Source: an uncultured Polaribacter sp.
GTDB taxonomy: Bacteria; Bacteroidota; Bacteroidia; Flavobacteriales; Flavobacteriaceae
Assembly: GCF_947503875.1 (NCBI RefSeq)
Contig: NZ_CANNFH010000003.1
Span: 248,001-312,000 of the forward strand
DNA length: 64,000 nt
Reading direction: 5' to 3'
Of the stretch, positions 36,712 to 46,527 are shown one piece after another. A program made the translations under genes and the position numbers. The notes under the pieces are model-generated. The model was given only the letters and a program-made list of their open reading frames with translations. It searched no databases and had not been told where the DNA came from. How positions within the stretch are numbered: position 1 is the first letter of the stretch; each line of letters starts with the position of its first letter.

Positions 36712-37488
36712 ATGCTGTTTCAACAAAAAAAGTACTTGCAATTTTTAACAAAAGCCACCAATCAGCATGGTGTACACTCACCTTTTATATATAATTTAGT
36801 AACCTTGTGTTTTTATCAAAAAATTAATAAAAACGACTGGCTTCAATTTAAAGACATAAAACAATCTTTACTAAAAAATAAAAGCAAAATACAAGTAACC
36901 GACTTTGGTAGTGGTTCTAAAGTTTTTAAAAACAATTATAGAACCATTAGTAAAATTGCAAAAATTGCAGGAATTTCCAATAAAAAAGCAAAATTACTGA
37001 TAAAATTAACACAGTATTTTCAACCAAATAATAGTTTAGAAATAGGCACTTCTTTGGGCCTAGGAACATGCGCTATGCAATTAGGTTATAAAAAAGGAAA
37101 AATAACAACTTTAGAAGGTTGCCAAGAAACAAGTAAAATTGCCCAAGAAAATTTTTTAAAAAATAAATTTAATACGATTAAAATTATTAATGGAAATTTT
37201 AAGGAAACCCTATTAAAAGCTACCAAAAACAACCAATTTGATTGCATTTATTTTGATGGAAACCATACCAAAGAAGCAACTTTAAAATATTTTGAAACTT
37301 GCTTATCAACAATACATAACAATTCCTTTTTTATTTTTGATGATATTTATTGGAATAAAGAAATGTGTGAGGCTTGGAAAATTATTAAAAACCATACAAA
37401 AGTTAGTGTAACTGTAGATGTTTTTTACTTTGGATTGGTTTTCTTTAGAAAAGAGCAAGCTAAAGAACATTTTAAAATTAGAGTCTAA
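36712..37488 (+). CDS. Class I SAM-dependent methyltransferase
   Basis: A 258-residue methyltransferase. The SAM-binding Gly-rich loop is SLEIGTSLGLGTCAMQLGY (about 105-123), followed by the acidic end of strand 2 in ITTLEGCQ and the later block FDCIYFDGNHTKEATLKYFE. The pattern resembles O-methyltransferases of the class I fold. The N-terminal 90 residues include QHGVHSPFIYNLVTLCFY, typical of a Bacteroidetes-specific subgroup. The substrate is unknown. Divergent from wza. Confidence 0.8.
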   Translation: MLFQQKKYLQFLTKATNQHGVHSPFIYNLVTLCFYQKINKNDWLQFKDIKQSLLKNKSKIQVTDFGSGSKVFKNNYRTISKIAKIAGISNKKAKLLIKLTQYFQPNNSLEIGTSLGLGTCAMQLGYKKGKITTLEGCQETSKIAQENFLKNKFNTIKIINGNFKETLLKATKNNQFDCIYFDGNHTKEATLKYFETCLSTIHNNSFFIFDDIYWNKEMCEAWKIIKNHTKVSVTVDVFYFGLVFFRKEQAKEHFKIRV

Positions 37489-37624
37489 TAATTACAGCAT
37501 TTAAAACTGTTAAAAGATGTTAACTACTAAATCTTCAAAGAGATTAGTTTGTAACTTTGGTTTTTAAATTTTAAAATGATTAAAAACATACATTTTATAA
37601 TTATAAATCCTTGTTACTTAAAAA

Positions 37625-38197
37625 ATGAAAATATATACAAAAACCGGAGATAATGGTACCACTGCTCTTTTTGGAGGCACACGTGTAAAAAAGTTTAATT
37701 TACGTATAGATGCTTATGGCACTGTAGATGAATTAAATGCTTACATAGGTTTAATCAAAGACCAAGAAATTTCAGAAGTTATAAAGGCTTCACTACTAAA
37801 AATACAAAACGAACTTTTTACTTTAGGTGCAATGCTAGCAACTCCACCAGAAAAAGAAACTTTAAAATCTGGTAAAGACCGCTTAAATATTCCTAAAATT
37901 AATGAAGACGCAATAGCGTATTTGGAAAACAAAATTGACGAAATGGATGCTGTATTGCCACAGATGACTCATTTTGTTCTTCCTGGAGGTCATCAAGCTG
38001 TGTCATTTTGTCACGTAGCTAGATGTGTTTGCAGGCGTTCAGAAAGACTTACTGTAGAATTAAATGACCAAGAACCCATTAACCAGGCAGTCTTAAAGTA
38101 CTTAAACAGACTTTCTGACTATCTTTTTGTGTTGGCACGAAAGTTGACTCTTGATTTAAACGTGGATGAAATTAAATGGATTCCTGAGAAACAATAA
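37625..38197 (+). CDS. PduO-type cob(I)alamin adenosyltransferase
   Basis: A 190-residue ATP:cob(I)alamin adenosyltransferase that makes adenosylcobalamin. It has the N-terminal KTGDNGTTALFGGTRVKK (about 5-22), FVLPGGHQAVSFCHVARCVCRRSER in two parts around residue 125, and the C-terminal NRLSDYLFVLARK. These are the ATP and cobalamin contacts of the PduO family. A TAACTTTG -7-like element lies at 37552-37559. No B12-dependent enzyme is adjacent. Confidence 0.92.
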   Translation: MKIYTKTGDNGTTALFGGTRVKKFNLRIDAYGTVDELNAYIGLIKDQEISEVIKASLLKIQNELFTLGAMLATPPEKETLKSGKDRLNIPKINEDAIAYLENKIDEMDAVLPQMTHFVLPGGHQAVSFCHVARCVCRRSERLTVELNDQEPINQAVLKYLNRLSDYLFVLARKLTLDLNVDEIKWIPEKQ

Positions 38198-38414
38198 AGA
38201 AATTAATACAGTAAATGCTTTATTTAGATTCCTATTTGTAAAGGAAAGGCAATTTTAAATGAATCTTCAGGCAAAACCTAAGGAAATCTTTTTTCATAAA
38301 GTTCTTTTTTTATCGATTTAAAGTATTTGTTAATAAAACTACATAGCAAACAACTGTTAAACAGTATTGTAATTTATTTAACAATAGCTTTGCAATTAAT
38401 TTCTTGAAAAAGAC

Positions 38415-38444
38415 TTGCACAATTCAGCAAAAAAATTATTTTTG
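38415..38444 (+). promoter_or_regulatory. Consensus Bacteroidetes promoter for the DUF2795 gene
   Basis: TTG (38415-38417), exactly 19 bases, then TATTTTTG (38437-38444). This fits TTG-N19-TAnnTTTG and lies 21 bases before the ATG. The remainder of the gap 38198-38414 shows no gene. Confidence 0.7.
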
Positions 38445-38465
38445 CACAAAATTAAACATTAAGAA

Positions 38466-38687
38466 ATGTATTGGACATTAGAATTAGCATCTTATTTAGC
38501 AGATGCACCTTGGCCAGCAACCAAAGATGAATTAGTAGATTATGCTATAAGAACTGGAGCCCCTCTAGAAGTTGTAGAAAACCTACAAGATATAGAAGAC
38601 GAAGGTGATGCTTATGATTCTATTATAGAAATTTGGCCAGACTATCCTACAGAGGATGACTATCTTTGGAACGAAGATGAATATTAA
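38466..38687 (+). CDS. Small acidic DUF2795 protein
   Basis: A 73-residue, strongly acidic protein (MYWTLELASYLADAPWPATK start). It matches the DUF2795 family found widely in Bacteroidetes as a small conserved protein upstream of or near secA. A conserved hydrophobic and acidic pattern (IRTGAPLEVVENLQDIEDEG) suggests a compact helical fold. Function unknown. It has its own strong promoter and a terminator, separating it from secA. Confidence 0.8.
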   Translation: MYWTLELASYLADAPWPATKDELVDYAIRTGAPLEVVENLQDIEDEGDAYDSIIEIWPDYPTEDDYLWNEDEY

Positions 38688-38702
38688 ATTACAAAAAATA
38701 TA

Positions 38703-38724
38703 AAAAGTCTCTTAAGAGGCTTTT
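38703..38724 (+). terminator. Terminator of the DUF2795 gene
   Basis: AAAAGTCTC (38703-38711), loop TTAA, GAGGCTTTT (38716-38724) with one G-T pair, followed by a run of nine Ts. Confidence 0.8.
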
Positions 38725-38832
38725 TTTTTGTTTTATATTTATCAATCAAAAAGACAATATTTCAGTTTTTAAAAACCTGAAACACAACCAAATAAAATAG
38801 CTAAGTATTTAGCATTAAAAAAATATATAAAA

Positions 38833-41800
38833 ATGAATATTTTAAACTCTGTAATTAAACTTTTTGTTGGAGACAAACAGCAAAAAGATTTAAAAACATT
38901 ACAACCTATTGTAGACAATGTTAGAAAATTTGAAACCGAATTTTCTAAGCTTTCTAATGACGATTTAAGGGCGAAAACTTTAGAATTTAAAGCCCAAATT
39001 AAAGAAGCTACCAAAACTTTAGATGACAAAATTACTGCTTTAGAAAGTGAAGCAAAATCTGCAGATATAGATAGGCAAGAAGATATTTATACAGAAATAG
39101 ATGCTTTAAAAGATGAAGCCTACACCATTTCTGAAAGTGTTTTAGAAGAAATAATGCCTGCTGCTTTTGCTGTGGTTAAAGAAACTGCTAAGCGTTTTGT
39201 AGAAAACGAAGAAATAGAAGTTACAGCAACACCTTTTGACCGAGAATTGTCTGCAGAAAGAGAAAATGTTGTTTTAGAAGGTGATAAAGCGTTTTGGGCA
39301 AATTCTTGGGATGCCGCAGGAAAACCAATTACTTGGGACATGATACATTATGATGTGCAACTAATTGGAGGCTCTGTTTTACATCAAGGTAAAATTGCAG
39401 AAATGATGACAGGTGAAGGAAAAACATTAGTTTCTACTTTACCAGTTTACCTAAATGCATTAACAGGAAATGGTGTGCATTTGGTTACCGTAAACGATTA
39501 TTTGGCAAAACGTGATAAAGCGTGGATGGCACCAATGTTTGAGTTTCACGGGTTTACTACAGATTGTATCGATTATCATCAACCAAACTCAGATGCCAGA
39601 AGAAAAGCATACAATGCAGACATTACTTATGGTACAAACAACGAATTTGGTTTTGATTATTTACGTGATAATATGGCAAGTTCTAAAGACGATTTGGTAC
39701 AAAGAGCACCAAATTATGCCATTATAGATGAAGTAGATTCTGTTTTAATTGATGATGCTAGAACACCTTTAATTATCTCTGGTCCAATACCACAAGGAGA
39801 CAGACATGAATTTACAGAGCTAAAACCATTAGTGGCGGACATTGTTAGCTTGCAAAAACAACATTTAGTTGGTGTTTTAGCAGAAGCTAAAAAACTAATT
39901 GCAGATGGTAATGATAAAGATGGTGGTTTTTTACTGTTAAGAGTGTACAGAGGTTTACCAAAAAACAAAGCATTAATTAAGTTTTTATCTCAAGAAGGTA
40001 TCAAACAAATCTTGCAGAAAACAGAAAACTATTACATGCAAGATAACAACAAATTAATGCCAGAAGTAGATGAAGATTTATGGTTTGTTGTTGAAGAAAA
40101 AAATAATCAAATAGATTTAACCGATAAAGGTATTGCGCATTTATCAGACAAAACAAACAACGATTCTTTCTTTGTTTTACCAGACATTGGCGTAAAAATT
40201 GGTCAAATTGATGACTCTGAAAAAACTGCCGAAGAAAAAGCATCTGAAAAAGAAGAATTATACAAAGACTTTAGCATTAAAAGTGAACGTATTCATACCA
40301 TGAATCAACTTTTAAAAGCATACACTGTTTTTGAAAAAGATGTGGAATACGTTGTTATGGACAATAAAGTAATGATTGTTGATGAGCAAACAGGTCGTAT
40401 TATGGATGGTCGTCGTTATTCAGACGGATTGCACCAAGCCATAGAAGCCAAAGAAAATTGTAAAATTGAAGATGCAACACAAACTTTTGCAACAGTAACT
40501 TTACAGAATTACTTTAGAATGTACCGTAAACTGTCTGGTATGACAGGTACTGCAATTACAGAAGCTGGCGAATTATGGGAGATCTATAAATTAGATGTAG
40601 TAGAAATTCCTACCAACAAACCAATTCAAAGAGACGATAAGCAAGATTTAGTTTATAAAACAGCTCGTGAAAAATACAATGCAGTAATTGAAGATATTGT
40701 AAAGTTAGTTGCAGAAAAAAGACCAGTTCTTGTAGGTACCACTTCTGTAGAAATATCTGAATTATTGGGTAGAATGTTACAAATGCGTAAAATTCCACAT
40801 AATATTTTAAATGCAAAATTACACAAACGCGAGGCAGATGTAGTTGCAGAGGCTGGTAAACCAGGAGTAGTTACTATTGCAACAAACATGGCAGGACGTG
40901 GTACAGATATTAAATTATCTAACGAAGTTAAAGATGCTGGTGGTCTGGCAATTATTGGTACAGAACGTCATGATTCTAGACGAGTTGATAGACAATTAAG
41001 AGGACGTGCAGGAAGACAAGGAGACGTTGGTTCTTCTCAATTTTACGTTGCTTTAGATGATAATTTGATGCGTTTGTTCGGTTCTGATAGAATTGCAAAA
41101 ATGATGGATAGAATGGGCTTAAAAGATGGTGAAGTTATTCAACATTCCATGATTACCAAATCTATAGAAAGAGCCCAAAAGAAAGTGGAAGAAAACAACT
41201 TTGGTATAAGAAAACGCTTGTTAGAGTATGATGATATTATGAACTCTCAACGTGAATTTGTTTACAAAAGAAGAAGAAACGCTTTAGATGGTAAACGTTT
41301 GCAAGTAGATATTGCGAATATGATTTATGATACTTGTGAATCAATTATCAATGCAAATAAAGCCGTAAAAGATTTTCAGAATTTTGAGTTTGAGTTGATT
41401 AAATTCTCTTCCATGACTTCTCCTTTTTCTGAAGATGAATTTGAAAAATTATCAGAAAAAGAATTAACAGAAAAGTTATACGAAATTGTAACTGCACATT
41501 ATAAAGAAAAAATTGAGAGAAACTCAGTTTTAGCTTTCCCGGTAATTAAAGATGTTTTTGAAAACGAAGGCGATAGATATGAACGTATTGTTGTGCCTTT
41601 TACAGACGGAATTAAATCTTTACAAGTAGTTACCAATCTAAAAGATGCGTATGAAAGTGAAGGAAAATCTTTAGTCACAGATTTTGAAAAAAACATCACT
41701 TTAGCAATTATAGATGAAAACTGGAAAGAACATTTGCGTAAAATGGACGAGTTGAAACAGTCTGTGCAAAATGCATCTTATGAACAAAAAGATCCGCTTT

Positions 41801-42174
41801 TAATTTATAAGTTTGAAGCTTTTGAGTTATTTAAAACCACTGTAGATGATATTAATAAAGAAGTGTTGTCTTTCTTATTTAAAGGAGAACTACCACAGCA
41901 AGCTACAGAAATTTCTGAAGCAGGAACATCTAAAAATAACCAACGTTTAAATACATCTAAGGCAGATGTGCAAAACACAACAGAACAAGCCATTTCTAAC
42001 TCTAGGCAACAATCTGCAGAAACTGTAGAAACCATTGTTAGAGAACAACCAAAAATTGGTAGAAACGAACGTGTTACTATTAAAAACGTAATGAGTGGCG
42101 ATGAAAAAGAAGTGAAATTTAAACAAGCCATTCCTTTAATAGAAAAGGGAGAATGGGTAATTGTTCAAAAATAA
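38833..42174 (+). CDS. secA: Preprotein translocase ATPase SecA
   Basis: A 1113-residue SecA, the motor that pushes unfolded proteins through SecYEG. Walker A is in [15 protein letters not shown] and the DEAD-like motif is [20 protein letters not shown]. The second helicase domain has [13 protein letters not shown] and [17 protein letters not shown]. It is about 200 residues longer than the E. coli protein, mostly from an insertion between about 320 and 470 and a longer N-terminal region, as in other Bacteroidetes. The C-terminal zinc-binding CxC motif is absent, and the tail ends [19 protein letters not shown] followed by a short basic stretch. Confidence 0.96.
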   Translation: MNILNSVIKLFVGDKQQKDLKTLQPIVDNVRKFETEFSKLSNDDLRAKTLEFKAQIKEATKTLDDKITALESEAKSADIDRQEDIYTEIDALKDEAYTISESVLEEIMPAAFAVVKETAKRFVENEEIEVTATPFDRELSAERENVVLEGDKAFWANSWDAAGKPITWDMIHYDVQLIGGSVLHQGKIAEMMTGEGKTLVSTLPVYLNALTGNGVHLVTVNDYLAKRDKAWMAPMFEFHGFTTDCIDYHQPNSDARRKAYNADITYGTNNEFGFDYLRDNMASSKDDLVQRAPNYAIIDEVDSVLIDDARTPLIISGPIPQGDRHEFTELKPLVADIVSLQKQHLVGVLAEAKKLIADGNDKDGGFLLLRVYRGLPKNKALIKFLSQEGIKQILQKTENYYMQDNNKLMPEVDEDLWFVVEEKNNQIDLTDKGIAHLSDKTNNDSFFVLPDIGVKIGQIDDSEKTAEEKASEKEELYKDFSIKSERIHTMNQLLKAYTVFEKDVEYVVMDNKVMIVDEQTGRIMDGRRYSDGLHQAIEAKENCKIEDATQTFATVTLQNYFRMYRKLSGMTGTAITEAGELWEIYKLDVVEIPTNKPIQRDDKQDLVYKTAREKYNAVIEDIVKLVAEKRPVLVGTTSVEISELLGRMLQMRKIPHNILNAKLHKREADVVAEAGKPGVVTIATNMAGRGTDIKLSNEVKDAGGLAIIGTERHDSRRVDRQLRGRAGRQGDVGSSQFYVALDDNLMRLFGSDRIAKMMDRMGLKDGEVIQHSMITKSIERAQKKVEENNFGIRKRLLEYDDIMNSQREFVYKRRRNALDGKRLQVDIANMIYDTCESIINANKAVKDFQNFEFELIKFSSMTSPFSEDEFEKLSEKELTEKLYEIVTAHYKEKIERNSVLAFPVIKDVFENEGDRYERIVVPFTDGIKSLQVVTNLKDAYESEGKSLVTDFEKNITLAIIDENWKEHLRKMDELKQSVQNASYEQKDPLLIYKFEAFELFKTTVDDINKEVLSFLFKGELPQQATEISEAGTSKNNQRLNTSKADVQNTTEQAISNSRQQSAETVETIVREQPKIGRNERVTIKNVMSGDEKEVKFKQAIPLIEKGEWVIVQK

Positions 42175-42199
42175 TTAGACCTTCTTTTTAAATAAAATT

Positions 42200-42231
42200 A
42201 AAGTCTGTTTAGCGTTTTCTAAACAGGCTTT
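42200..42231 (+). terminator. secA terminator
   Basis: AAAGTCTGTTTAG (42200-42212), loop CGTTTT, CTAAACAGGCTTT (42219-42231), with one G-T pair, followed by Ts. Confidence 0.85.
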
Positions 42232-42327
42232 TTTTATGAACTAAAAAATTAAAAACACAATAGTCTCATTTTGACGAAAGGAGAAATCTCACATAAAACT
42301 AAGTTAAACCTATACAATTTTAACCAA

Positions 42328-42363
42328 AAAAATCCGTTAAGAATTTCTTCTTAACGGATTTTT
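42328..42363 (-). terminator. folE terminator
   Basis: AAAAATCCGTTAAGAA pairs with TTCTTAACGGATTTTT around a TTTC loop, a 16-bp stem with A and T flanks. It lies about 30 bases after the folE stop and can work in both directions. Confidence 0.85.
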
Positions 42364-42371
42364 GTTTCATC

Positions 42372-42391
42372 ATTCCTGTGAAGACAGGAAT
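42372..42391. repeat. Small hairpin repeat ATTCCTGT-GAAG-ACAGGAAT
   Basis: A perfect 8-bp stem directly abutting the folE stop codon (42392-42394). It is related to the weaker copy at 1606-1625 and is of the kind dispersed through flavobacterial genomes. Confidence 0.55.
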
Positions 42392-43057
42392 CTAGAATTG
42401 TGTATCCATTTGTAAATACTGTAAAAACTCCTTTTTAGTTTCTTTTTCTTTGAATTTTCCACCAAATTCAGAAGTTACTGTAGAACTTTCAATGTCTTTA
42501 ATTCCTCTAGAATTTACACATAAGTGTTTTGCGTCTATAACACAAGCTACATCTTCTGTACCCAAAGCTTTTTGCATTTCTTGTACAATTTGCATGGTTA
42601 AACGCTCTTGTACTTGTGGTCTTTTTGCAAAATATTCTACAATTCTATTCATTTTAGAAAGTCCAATTACTTTACCATTAGAAATGTAAGCCACATGGGC
42701 TCTACCAATAATTGGTAATAAATGATGCTCGCAAGTAGAATAAACCACAATGTTTTTTTCTACCAACATTTCTCCATAATTATAATTGTTCTCAAAAGTA
42801 GATGCTTTTGGTCTGTTTGCTGGGTTTAAGCCCATAAACAACTCATTTACAAAAGCTTTTGCAACTCTTTTTGGCGTGCCTTGTATACTATCATCCGTTA
42901 AATCCATTCCTAAAGTATGTAGAATGTCTTTTACGCTTTCTTCTATTTTTGCAATTTTTTCTTTATCAGAAATGGTAAAAGCGTCTTCCCTTACTGGGTT
43001 TTTTGCTGATGTTGCAATATGGTTTTCACCTATTTCGTCTATTCTATCGTCATTCAT
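42392..43057 (-). CDS. folE: GTP cyclohydrolase I
   Basis: A 221-residue FolE, which converts GTP to dihydroneopterin triphosphate, the first step of folate and tetrahydrobiopterin synthesis. Zinc ligands are in VYSTCEHHLLPIIGRAHVAY (Cys, His) and the second Cys in DAKHLCVNSRGIKD, as expected for the type IA zinc enzyme. The N-terminal 30 residues are a non-conserved acidic extension. A -7-like element is at 43098-43105. It stands alone. Confidence 0.95.
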   Translation of the reverse strand: MNDDRIDEIGENHIATSAKNPVREDAFTISDKEKIAKIEESVKDILHTLGMDLTDDSIQGTPKRVAKAFVNELFMGLNPANRPKASTFENNYNYGEMLVEKNIVVYSTCEHHLLPIIGRAHVAYISNGKVIGLSKMNRIVEYFAKRPQVQERLTMQIVQEMQKALGTEDVACVIDAKHLCVNSRGIKDIESSTVTSEFGGKFKEKETKKEFLQYLQMDTQF

Positions 43058-43097
43058 TTTTTGTTCGATTCAAACATTTCAAACGTTTATTGAAATG

Positions 43098-43105
43098 CAA
43101 ATTTA
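43098..43105 (-). promoter_or_regulatory. -7 element for folE
   Basis: TAAATTTG on the minus strand matches TAnnTTTG and is 40 bases before the folE ATG. No TTG is found at the -33 position. Confidence 0.4.
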
Positions 43106-43264
43106 CGAGTTTACAAACTATTTCGTTTAGTTTTTTATCAATTATAATTATGCATTTATTATTGATAACTCTTTATGCTTTTTTAAGTCTATTATTGGCA
43201 ACTTATCATTAAAAATTTAAACTTTCGCAAAATCTAATTTCTACAAAGTTCTTTTTAACATGCT

Positions 43265-43287
43265 CCACTTCGACAAGCTCAGTGTGG
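43265..43287. repeat. Dispersed motif CTTCGACAAGCTCAG with CCAC/GTGG arms
   Basis: CCAC (43265-43268) and GTGG (43284-43287) flank TTCGACAAGCTCAGT. The same core in reverse, CTGAGCTTG, lies 110 bases away at 43384-43393. This core is recurrent in intergenic DNA of flavobacteria as far as I recall. Confidence 0.5.
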
Positions 43288-43376
43288 CTTTGTATGGTAA
43301 ATTACATTTTTTTTATTTACATTTTGATTATGCTAAAAATCAAAATACATTTCTATAAATTCAATTTACATTAACT

Positions 43377-43407
43377 AAGTCAGTCTGAGCTTGCAGAAGA
43401 CTAACTT
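43377..43407. repeat. Hairpin with CTGAGCTTG core at the end of hisS
   Basis: AAGTCAGTCT (43377-43386) pairs with AGACTAACTT (43398-43407) with one mismatch; the loop contains GAGCTTGCAGA. The right arm includes the hisS stop codon. It is related to the motif at 43265-43287 in opposite orientation. Confidence 0.5.
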
Positions 43408-44765
43408 AATTTTTCTATTAATTCAGCTAAAGAACAATCAAATTGTTCACTAGAATTCATGTTTTTTAAAGTAAATAAATCTCCTTCAAGTTTAGAAACT
43501 ACAAATTCAATGGCTCTGTTTGTAACATATTTCCATTGTCTTTTTTGCGCTTTATTACTTTCACCTAAATCAGGGTAAAATTCTGATTTGATATTATTTT
43601 CTCTTAAAACTTTAATTGCCTTCATTTTTACTAAATCTGTAGAGGCATCAAAATTTAGAAAAATTACTTTGGGTTTTGGTAAATCTACAGACTTAAATAA
43701 GCCCAATTCTTCTAACACTAAATAAATTCTATCCAATCCAAAAGAAATACCAACGCCAGAAACATCTTTTAAACCGAAAATCCCAGTTAAATCGTCATAT
43801 CTTCCTCCACCTCCAATAGAACCCATTTGCACACCTTTTGGTGCAACAACTTCAAAAATTGCGCCTGTGTAATAATTTAATCCTCTTGCCAAAGTTACAT
43901 CAACTTCTAAATTTGCAGTTGCTAAACCCAGTTCATTTACAGCATTTATTACAAAACGCAACTCGGCTACTCCCTTTGTACCTTCTTCTGATATTGCTAA
44001 CATTGCTGCTAAAGCATCTAAGTTCTCTAAGTTTGTTCCGTTAAACGTAAAGAGAGGTTGTACTTTTTGTATAGCCTCTTCAGAAACTCCTTTAGACAGC
44101 ATTTCTGCCTCAACTTTTTCTTTACCAATTTTATCTAACTTGTCTAAAGCTACAGTAAAATCTATTAATTTATCTTGTGCACCAATTACCTCTGCTATAC
44201 CAGAAAGTATTTTTCGATTATTCATTTTTATAGTGGTGCCTGCTAAACCTAAATTGGTAAAAACAGTGTCATATAACTGAATAAATTCTACTTCTTGCCA
44301 TAAAGATTTACTACCAACAACATCTGCATCACACTGAAAAAACTCTCTAAAACGTCCTTTTTGCGGCCTGTCTGCTCTCCAAACAGGTTGTATTTGGTAT
44401 CTTTTAAAAGGAAATGTAATGTCATTTTGATGTTGTACAACATAACGTGCAAATGGCACAGTTAAATCATAACGCAATGCTTTTTCAGAAATTTGAGACG
44501 TTACTTTTAAACTATTTTTTTCTGATAACAATTTATCATCGGCTTTCTTTAGAAAATCACCAGAATTTAAAATTTTAAAAATCAAACGATCTCCTTCTTC
44601 GCCATATTTACCCATTAAGGTTGACGAATTCTCGAAACTTGGGGTTTCTATAGGTTGAAATCCGTAAGTTTCAAAAGCTGTTTTAATCGTATTCATTATA
44701 TACGTGCGATTGGCAACTTCTGTTGGCGAAAAATCTCGGGTTCCTTTTGGAATGCTTGGTTTCAT
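43401..44765 (-). CDS. hisS: Histidyl-tRNA synthetase
   Basis: A 454-residue class II synthetase for tRNA-His. Motif 1 is in KPSIPKGTRDFSPTEVANRT, and motif 2 is RYQIQPVWRADRPQKGRFREF. The histidine-specific blocks LARGLNYYTGAIFEV and motif 3 GGGGRYDDL...GISFGLDRI are present. The C-terminal anticodon-binding domain occupies about 360-454. Its stop codon lies inside a repeat hairpin. Monocistronic, with a heptamer tandem repeat just upstream of its start. Confidence 0.96.
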   Translation of the reverse strand: MKPSIPKGTRDFSPTEVANRTYIMNTIKTAFETYGFQPIETPSFENSSTLMGKYGEEGDRLIFKILNSGDFLKKADDKLLSEKNSLKVTSQISEKALRYDLTVPFARYVVQHQNDITFPFKRYQIQPVWRADRPQKGRFREFFQCDADVVGSKSLWQEVEFIQLYDTVFTNLGLAGTTIKMNNRKILSGIAEVIGAQDKLIDFTVALDKLDKIGKEKVEAEMLSKGVSEEAIQKVQPLFTFNGTNLENLDALAAMLAISEEGTKGVAELRFVINAVNELGLATANLEVDVTLARGLNYYTGAIFEVVAPKGVQMGSIGGGGRYDDLTGIFGLKDVSGVGISFGLDRIYLVLEELGLFKSVDLPKPKVIFLNFDASTDLVKMKAIKVLRENNIKSEFYPDLGESNKAQKRQWKYVTNRAIEFVVSKLEGDLFTLKNMNSSEQFDCSLAELIEKLS

Positions 44766-44770
44766 TAAAA

Positions 44771-44801
44771 TAGTTTTTAGTTTTTAGTTTTTAGTTTTTA
44801 G
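44771..44801. repeat. Tandem heptamer TAGTTTT, four and a half copies
   Basis: Period-7 repeats of TAGTTTT begin five bases upstream of the hisS start codon and end at 44801. On the mRNA strand they read AAAACTA, so they form part of the A-rich leader. A similar AGCTTTT-type run lies at 50345-50370 before nirD. Confidence 0.6.
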
Positions 44802-44887
44802 TATCATCACTTAAAACTAAACACTTAAAATTCAATACTCACAATTATCAATTGCGGATGCAAATATCGTTAAAAAAGTTAGAAATA

Positions 44888-45826
44888 TTAAGGAGTTTCA
44901 GCGGTTTTATTTCGTTGTCTTAAACTATAAATAGATGCATTTAACTCAAAACCCAACAACAAAATTATTGCATTTAACCAAACAAATAGCATTAAGATTA
45001 AAAGTGTACCAATAGAACCGTACAATTGATTGTATTGTGCAAATTTAAGCACATAAATACCAAACAAATAAAAAGAACATAAAGATAAAAACGTGGTTAA
45101 AACAGCACCTGCAGAAAAAAACCGAATTTCTTTTACTTGCTTTGTTCCATATCTAAAAAGTAAAGATACGATGGTGAAAATCATCAATAAAAAAAGTAAA
45201 CCTCTACCGTAATAAAACAAGTTTAAATCTGAAGTGTTTAACCAACCAATTTCATCAATTTTTGATAATGCAACTTGATAAATTATTACTAAAATTACGG
45301 TAACTATTAAAAAAAGTGAAGTTAATAAGGATACGCCTAAAGATACAAAGTACGACTTAAAAACGCTTCTGAACTCAGTTACATGATAGGAATATTCAAA
45401 TCCGCCAAAAATAGCATTGATACCGTTTGTCATTAAAAAAATAGACAATAAAAAACCAAAAGAAAGCAAGCCTCCATATTGATTGTTTACAATATCATTA
45501 ATAACCAGATTTACGGCATCAAAAGTTTGTGGTGGTAAAATATCTTTTATAAAAGAGAACAAACCTTCTTGAAAACCATCTATAGGAATGTAAGGGATAA
45601 GCGTTAAAATAAATAATAAAAACGGAAAAACCGCCATAAAAAAACTAAATGCAATGCCACCAGCTCTTGAAGTTAAGGCGCCTTTTACAATACCAATAAA
45701 ATAAAGTTCTAAAATATCATATAAAGACATACCCAGCAAACCCGGAACTTTTATTTGCTTTCCAAATTTTACGAGCAACCCAATAACTGGAATTTTCTCT
45801 AGTTTGTCTTTTATTTCTTTACTCAT
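44888..45826 (-). CDS. YihY/virulence factor BrkB-family membrane protein
   Basis: A 312-residue inner-membrane protein with about six transmembrane helices (around 60-80, 115-140, 160-185, 205-222, 235-260 and 270-295). The family motif RAGGIAFSFFMAVFPFLLF (about 55-73) is present. The family was once thought to be RNase BN, which proved wrong; members are now considered putative transporters or envelope proteins of unknown activity. A short tail of charged residues ends the protein. Single gene. Confidence 0.85.
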   Translation of the reverse strand: MSKEIKDKLEKIPVIGLLVKFGKQIKVPGLLGMSLYDILELYFIGIVKGALTSRAGGIAFSFFMAVFPFLLFILTLIPYIPIDGFQEGLFSFIKDILPPQTFDAVNLVINDIVNNQYGGLLSFGFLLSIFLMTNGINAIFGGFEYSYHVTEFRSVFKSYFVSLGVSLLTSLFLIVTVILVIIYQVALSKIDEIGWLNTSDLNLFYYGRGLLFLLMIFTIVSLLFRYGTKQVKEIRFFSAGAVLTTFLSLCSFYLFGIYVLKFAQYNQLYGSIGTLLILMLFVWLNAIILLLGFELNASIYSLRQRNKTAETP

Positions 45827-45884
45827 TCCCTATTGTCCTTTTGGACATTTCCCAAAAAGGGAAAACTATTTTAATTAAAATTTT

Positions 45885-46454
45885 TTATTCAATTATAATC
45901 TTATATTCTAATAAGAGTCCTTTCACATTTTCTTTATTAAATTTAGCGCTTTTTAATTTGTTTTCTGAAGGATTGATATTAAAATTGAAACTGGTTCTAA
46001 AATCCACTTTTTCCAAATTTGTACTTTCAAATATAGCCAATTTTAAATCTGAATTATCAAAAATACTGTTTGATAAATTGGTTTCTGTAAAATCTACTTC
46101 CTGTAAATTACAATACTTAAAGTTGGTATTTGGCATTTTTAATTGGTAGAATGAGGAAAAATTCAATTGACATTCTTTAAAATGAATTTGCAATAAAAAA
46201 GGATCTACTTCATTAAACTTTACGCCTATCATTTTACAATGTATAAAGTTTACGTCTCTAAAAGCGGTATTTTTTACAATTGTATTGCTAAAATTACACT
46301 CTATAAATTCACATTCTACAAATTGAATATTAGATGCATGAATACCTTCAAAATTACAATTTGTAAAGGTACAATTATCATATTCGCCTTTATTGATTTT
46401 TGTTTTTGTAAAATCAATTTTAGAATATTCTTCACTATCAAAATAATCGTTCAT
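45885..46454 (-). CDS. Pentapeptide-repeat protein (Qnr-like)
   Basis: A 189-residue protein made of A(D/N)LXX-type pentapeptide repeats forming a right-handed quadrilateral beta helix, for example FTNCNFEGIHASNIQFVECE and FTETNLSNSIFDNSDLKLA. The overall layout, including the break near residue 95 (EVDPFLLQIHFKECQL), resembles Qnr/QnrB-type gyrase-protecting proteins. Chromosomal members occur in many marine bacteria and need not confer resistance. I start at MNDYFDSEEY (46454) because the upstream seven residues are not conserved-looking. Confidence 0.8.
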   Translation of the reverse strand: MNDYFDSEEYSKIDFTKTKINKGEYDNCTFTNCNFEGIHASNIQFVECEFIECNFSNTIVKNTAFRDVNFIHCKMIGVKFNEVDPFLLQIHFKECQLNFSSFYQLKMPNTNFKYCNLQEVDFTETNLSNSIFDNSDLKLAIFESTNLEKVDFRTSFNFNINPSENKLKSAKFNKENVKGLLLEYKIIIE

Positions 46455-46527
46455 ACTACTGTAATTAATGTGCAAGCAGGAATCTATTTTTACATTTCTA
46501 TTTTATGTTTTGGCAGGAATAACAAGT

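Larger units (their letters stand above)
43058..43400. other. Gene-poor gap between hisS and folE with two repeat motifs
   Basis: The 343 bases hold the folE promoter region, the motif at 43265-43287 and the hairpin reaching into the hisS stop (43377-43407). A 20-codon hydrophobic frame starts at 43150 (MHLLLITLYAFLSLLLATYH), but nothing else supports it as a gene. No RNA gene or longer frame is seen. Confidence 0.6.

Noticed and set aside
42786..43130. 114-codon frame opposite folE
   Set aside because: Mostly antisense to folE, with no domain and no promoter.
43150..43212. A 20-codon hydrophobic frame that could be a single-helix microprotein
   Set aside because: No convincing promoter, no sign of conservation available, and short AT-rich hydrophobic frames arise easily by chance.
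45834..45870. Possible terminator GTCCTTTTGGAC / TTTCCCAAAAAGGGAAA
   Set aside because: Two short stems without a T run, upstream of the YihY start on its strand; similar to scattered repeats and position does not fit either neighbour's end well.
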